Below are positions 14,289 to 17,181 of a stretch of 17,181 nt of DNA, piece after piece. Source of the stretch: an uncultured Collinsella sp. GTDB taxonomy: Bacteria > Actinomycetota > Coriobacteriia > Coriobacteriales > Coriobacteriaceae. The position numbers and the translations under genes are program-made. Numbering within the stretch: position 1 is the first letter of the stretch; every line of letters begins with the position of its first letter. Below the pieces are notes generated by a model, which searched no databases, was not told the origin of the DNA, and saw only the letters and a program-made list of their open reading frames with translations. Where the stretch lies: positions 1-17,181 of the forward strand of contig CALDBJ010000156.1 of the NCBI GenBank assembly GCA_937937835.1, given 5' to 3'.

Positions 14289-17102
14289 GTGGCTGAGAAC
14301 CTAAGCAACCAGTCTGTACCCGAAGCTGCGGCGCGTGTCGCTGCCGTGGTCAACCGCCTCGTTAACCGAATCGGCTCGAATGCCGAGTCCAGGGAGCGTC
14401 TCGCCGAGATCGAGATCCCCGAGGAGCTGCGCGATAATCTGGCGCTGTTCCTGCGCCTGGAGCGCCGCGTGCTTAGCGAGTATGATCCCGAGATCGCGGA
14501 CCTGTTCGACAAGATTTTGACAGCCGAGATTGTGGCCAATGCTGGCAACCCCGGTAGCCGCGCTGCCGACGAGTCCGTTGACGAGCAGGGCGTGCCCACT
14601 GCCGACGAGCCCACCGCCGTGGCGTTTCGCGAAGTCGTCGATCTGATCGACAGCCTGCCGCTCGATAAGCAACAGGTCATTGTCCGCGCCTTTACGAGCT
14701 TCTTCCATCTGGCAAACCTGTCGGAGGAGAACTACCGTGTGGCGCAGCTGCGCGAGCGCGAGGCCGGCGCATCGACCGATACCGAGGTCGATCCCGCTAA
14801 CGAACTCACCGTCGCCTATCACCAGTTGGTAAACGAGATGGGTGTCGAGGGCGCCAACGAGCTGCTCGGCAAGCTCGAGTTCCACCCTGTCTTTACCGCA
14901 CATCCCACCGAGGCTCGTCGTAAGGCCGTCGAGGGCAAGATTCGCCGTATCTCCAACCTGCTGGAGGAGCGTCCGCGTCTGGGCGGCTCCGACCTGGTGG
15001 AGAACGAGCGTCATATGCTGCAGGAGATCGACGCCCTGGTTCGCACGAGCCCCATCGCGCTCAAGAAGCCCACGCCGGTCGAGGAAGCCGATACCATCAT
15101 CGACATCTTCGATAACACGCTGTTCGACGTTATCCCCGTCATCTATCGTCGTTTTGACGACTGGGTGCTGGGTGATAAGGCCGGTACCGTGCCGCCGCTG
15201 TGCCCGGCGTTCTTCCATCCCGGCAGCTGGATCGGCTCCGACCGCGACGGTAACCCCAACGTCACCGCCAAGGTGAGCCGCGAAGTCGCCGCCAAGTACT
15301 TTACGCACATGGTGCTCAAGCTCGAGGACAAGTGCCGCCACATCGGCCGCAACCTGACGCTCGAGGCCACCTACAGCAAGCCGTCTGCCGAGCTCATCAA
15401 CCTGTGGAACCATCAGGTCGAGATGAGCACCCAGTACACCGCACGTGCCGAGCTGATCTCCGAGCACGAGCCGCATCGCGCCGTCATGCTCGTCATGGCC
15501 GACCGTCTGAACGCCACCGTGCGTCGCATCACCGACACCATGTACCACAGCGCCGATGAGTTCCTGGATGACCTGCGTGTCGTTCAGCGCTCCCTGGCCG
15601 CCTGCGGTGCCGTCCGTGCTGCCTACGGCCCGGTCCAGACCATTATCTGGCAGGTCGAGTCCTTCGGCTTCCATATGGTCGAGATGGAGTTCCGTCAGCA
15701 CTCCGTGGTGCACGCCCGCGCCCTCAAGGATATCCACGAGAACGGTATCCACGGCGACCTGCAGCCCATGACGCGCGAGGTCATCGATACCTTCCGCGCT
15801 ATCGGCTCCATCCAAAAGCGCTACGGCAAGAAGATGGCGCACCGCTACATCATCTCGTTCACCAAGAGCGCCCAGCATGTGGCCGACGTCTTTGAGCTTG
15901 CCCACCTGTCCTTTGCACACGAGGAGGATGTCCCCGAGCTCGACGTGATCCCGCTGTTCGAGCAGCTCGAGGACCTCGAGGGCTGCGTCGACGTGCTCGA
16001 CCAGATGCTTACGCTGCCTGTGGTGCAAAAGCGCCTTGCCCAGACCAACCGCCGCATGGAGGTTATGCTGGGCTACTCCGACTCCTCCAAGGATGCCGGT
16101 CCTACCACGGCCATGCTCGCGCTGCACTCCGCGCAGGAGCGCATCGCCAAGTGGGCCGAGAAGAACGATATCGATCTGGTGCTCATGCACGGTCGCGGCG
16201 GTGCCGTGGGCCGTGGTGGCGGCCCGGCCAACAAGGCCGTGCTGGCTCAGCCCAAGGGTTCGGTCAACTGCTTCTTTAAGCTCACCGAGCAGGGCGAGGT
16301 CATCTTTGCCCGTTACGGCAACCGCACGCTGGCTCAGCGCCATGTTGAGTCCGTTGCCGCCGCAACGCTTTTGCAGTCGGCCCCGAGTGTCGAGAAGACC
16401 AACACCGAGGCCACTCAGAAGTTCTGGGATATGGCCGAGAAGCTCAACACCGCAAGCCACGAGCGCTATCTGGACCTGCTGAACACCGAGGACTTTACAC
16501 CGTGGTTCTCGACCGTGACGCCGCTGACCGAGGTCGGTCTGCTGCCGATCGGCTCGCGTCCCGCCAAGCGCGGCTTGGGCGCCAAGTCGCTCGACGACCT
16601 GCGTACCATTCCGTGGATCTTCAGCTGGAGCCAGGCACGCATTAACCTGGCCGCTTGGTACGGCCTGGGCACCGCCTGCGAGCAGCTGGGCGATCTTGAC
16701 CAGCTCAAGGCTGCCTACCAGGAGTGGCCGTTCTTCCGTACCTTTATCGACAACATCGAGATGTCGATCGCCAAGACCGATCAGCGCATCGCCAAGATGT
16801 ATCTGCACCTGGGCGATCGCCAGGATCTGTCCGAGAAGGTCTTTACCGAGATGCAGCTCACCCGTAAGTGGGTCCTTGCCATCGTCGGTGATGAGTGGCC
16901 GCTGCAGCGTCGTCGCGTGCTCGGCTGCGCCGTTCGCGTGCGTAACCCCTATGTCGACGCTCTGTCCATCGCTCAGGTCCGCGCCCTTCGCGAGGTGCGT
17001 ATGAACCAGGACGAGATGGCCGAGGAGAAGAAGGCCGAGTACATGAGCCTGATTCTTTCGACTGTGACCGGCGTCTCGGCAGGTTTGCAGTACACGGGGT
17101 AA
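14289..17102 (+). CDS. ppc: Phosphoenolpyruvate carboxylase
   Basis: This 937-residue cytosolic enzyme adds bicarbonate to phosphoenolpyruvate to make oxaloacetate, replenishing the TCA-cycle branch. Catalytic signatures are FTAHPTEA (202-209, with catalytic His205), GSDRDGNPN, GYSDSSKDAG (595-604, with Lys601) and HGRGGAVGRGGGP (634-646). Of the four residues that bind the inhibitor aspartate in the E. coli enzyme, three have clear counterparts (Arg642, Lys829, Arg885). The fourth, the asparagine of the terminal NTG, is tyrosine here: the protein ends GLQYTG. The start is ambiguous. ATG 14277 sits one base after AAGGAGG, too close, while GTG 14289 has GGGAGG at 14279-14284, so I prefer the GTG. 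It is slightly longer than the 883-residue E. coli enzyme, with extra sequence in the N-terminal region (about 80-120). Confidence 0.97.
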   Translation: MAENLSNQSVPEAAARVAAVVNRLVNRIGSNAESRERLAEIEIPEELRDNLALFLRLERRVLSEYDPEIADLFDKILTAEIVANAGNPGSRAADESVDEQGVPTADEPTAVAFREVVDLIDSLPLDKQQVIVRAFTSFFHLANLSEENYRVAQLREREAGASTDTEVDPANELTVAYHQLVNEMGVEGANELLGKLEFHPVFTAHPTEARRKAVEGKIRRISNLLEERPRLGGSDLVENERHMLQEIDALVRTSPIALKKPTPVEEADTIIDIFDNTLFDVIPVIYRRFDDWVLGDKAGTVPPLCPAFFHPGSWIGSDRDGNPNVTAKVSREVAAKYFTHMVLKLEDKCRHIGRNLTLEATYSKPSAELINLWNHQVEMSTQYTARAELISEHEPHRAVMLVMADRLNATVRRITDTMYHSADEFLDDLRVVQRSLAACGAVRAAYGPVQTIIWQVESFGFHMVEMEFRQHSVVHARALKDIHENGIHGDLQPMTREVIDTFRAIGSIQKRYGKKMAHRYIISFTKSAQHVADVFELAHLSFAHEEDVPELDVIPLFEQLEDLEGCVDVLDQMLTLPVVQKRLAQTNRRMEVMLGYSDSSKDAGPTTAMLALHSAQERIAKWAEKNDIDLVLMHGRGGAVGRGGGPANKAVLAQPKGSVNCFFKLTEQGEVIFARYGNRTLAQRHVESVAAATLLQSAPSVEKTNTEATQKFWDMAEKLNTASHERYLDLLNTEDFTPWFSTVTPLTEVGLLPIGSRPAKRGLGAKSLDDLRTIPWIFSWSQARINLAAWYGLGTACEQLGDLDQLKAAYQEWPFFRTFIDNIEMSIAKTDQRIAKMYLHLGDRQDLSEKVFTEMQLTRKWVLAIVGDEWPLQRRRVLGCAVRVRNPYVDALSIAQVRALREVRMNQDEMAEEKKAEYMSLILSTVTGVSAGLQYTG

Positions 17103-17125
17103 TCGATAGCCCTGTGGCTCTCACC

Positions 17126-17142
17126 GGGACCCGATGGGTCTC
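17126..17142 (+). other. Small hairpin after ppc
   Basis: A 7-bp stem (17126-17132 with 17136-17142, one wobble) with a 3-nt loop lies 24 nt after the ppc stop. There is no T-run, so it is not a clear terminator; the true one may lie beyond the window. Nothing else is recognisable in 17103-17181. Confidence 0.25.
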
Positions 17143-17181
17143 CCTCTGAATGCGTCCTCGCACTTGAAGCCCCCTTATCCT

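Noticed and set aside
14301..16808. 835-codon open frame on the minus strand across ppc
   Set aside because: Same reasoning: it mirrors ppc codons and has no recognisable domain or ribosome site.

Overview
The window reads as a GC-rich bacterial chromosome in which every recognisable gene lies on the + strand. Gene content, codon use and the style of the intergenic regions suggest a gut actinobacterium of the class Coriobacteriia, perhaps Collinsella. This assignment is my inference; there is no rRNA or other phylogenetic marker here to settle it.

Bases 1-1417 look like the end of a capsule or exopolysaccharide locus: a CpsD/CapB-type tyrosine kinase, then 17 nt later a PHP-type CpsB tyrosine-protein phosphatase. 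A small GNAT acetyltransferase follows (1457-1957). Next is an intergenic stretch with a short repeated motif and a strong intrinsic terminator that sits inside the leader of htpG. htpG (2161-4185) encodes the bacterial Hsp90.

After htpG there are two hairpins (4215-4324), then two adjacent genes for large YhgE/Pip-family membrane proteins (4461-7277 and 7278-9467). Their shared N-terminal motif and common layout point to a tandem duplication. A candidate palindromic operator lies upstream. A terminator at 9563-9600 separates them from an EamA/DMT-family permease (9669-10652), which has its own terminator. An M20 amidohydrolase (10769-12064) follows, and 41 nt later a broken MFS transporter gene that keeps only its first quarter or so.

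The MFS remnant runs into about 130 bases of very long perfect or near-perfect hairpins (12523-12652). The first of these shares a core sequence with the hairpin downstream of htpG. Then come hisS (12718-14031), a terminator, and ppc (14289-17102), a phosphoenolpyruvate carboxylase whose C-terminal allosteric asparagine appears to be replaced by tyrosine.

Most of the window is housekeeping and transport. I see no phage, CRISPR, toxin-antitoxin or secretion cluster. The points most worth checking are the terminator in the htpG leader, the dispersed long-hairpin family including its copy at the MFS deletion scar, the tandem YhgE/Pip pair with its putative operator, and the altered C-terminus of the carboxylase.
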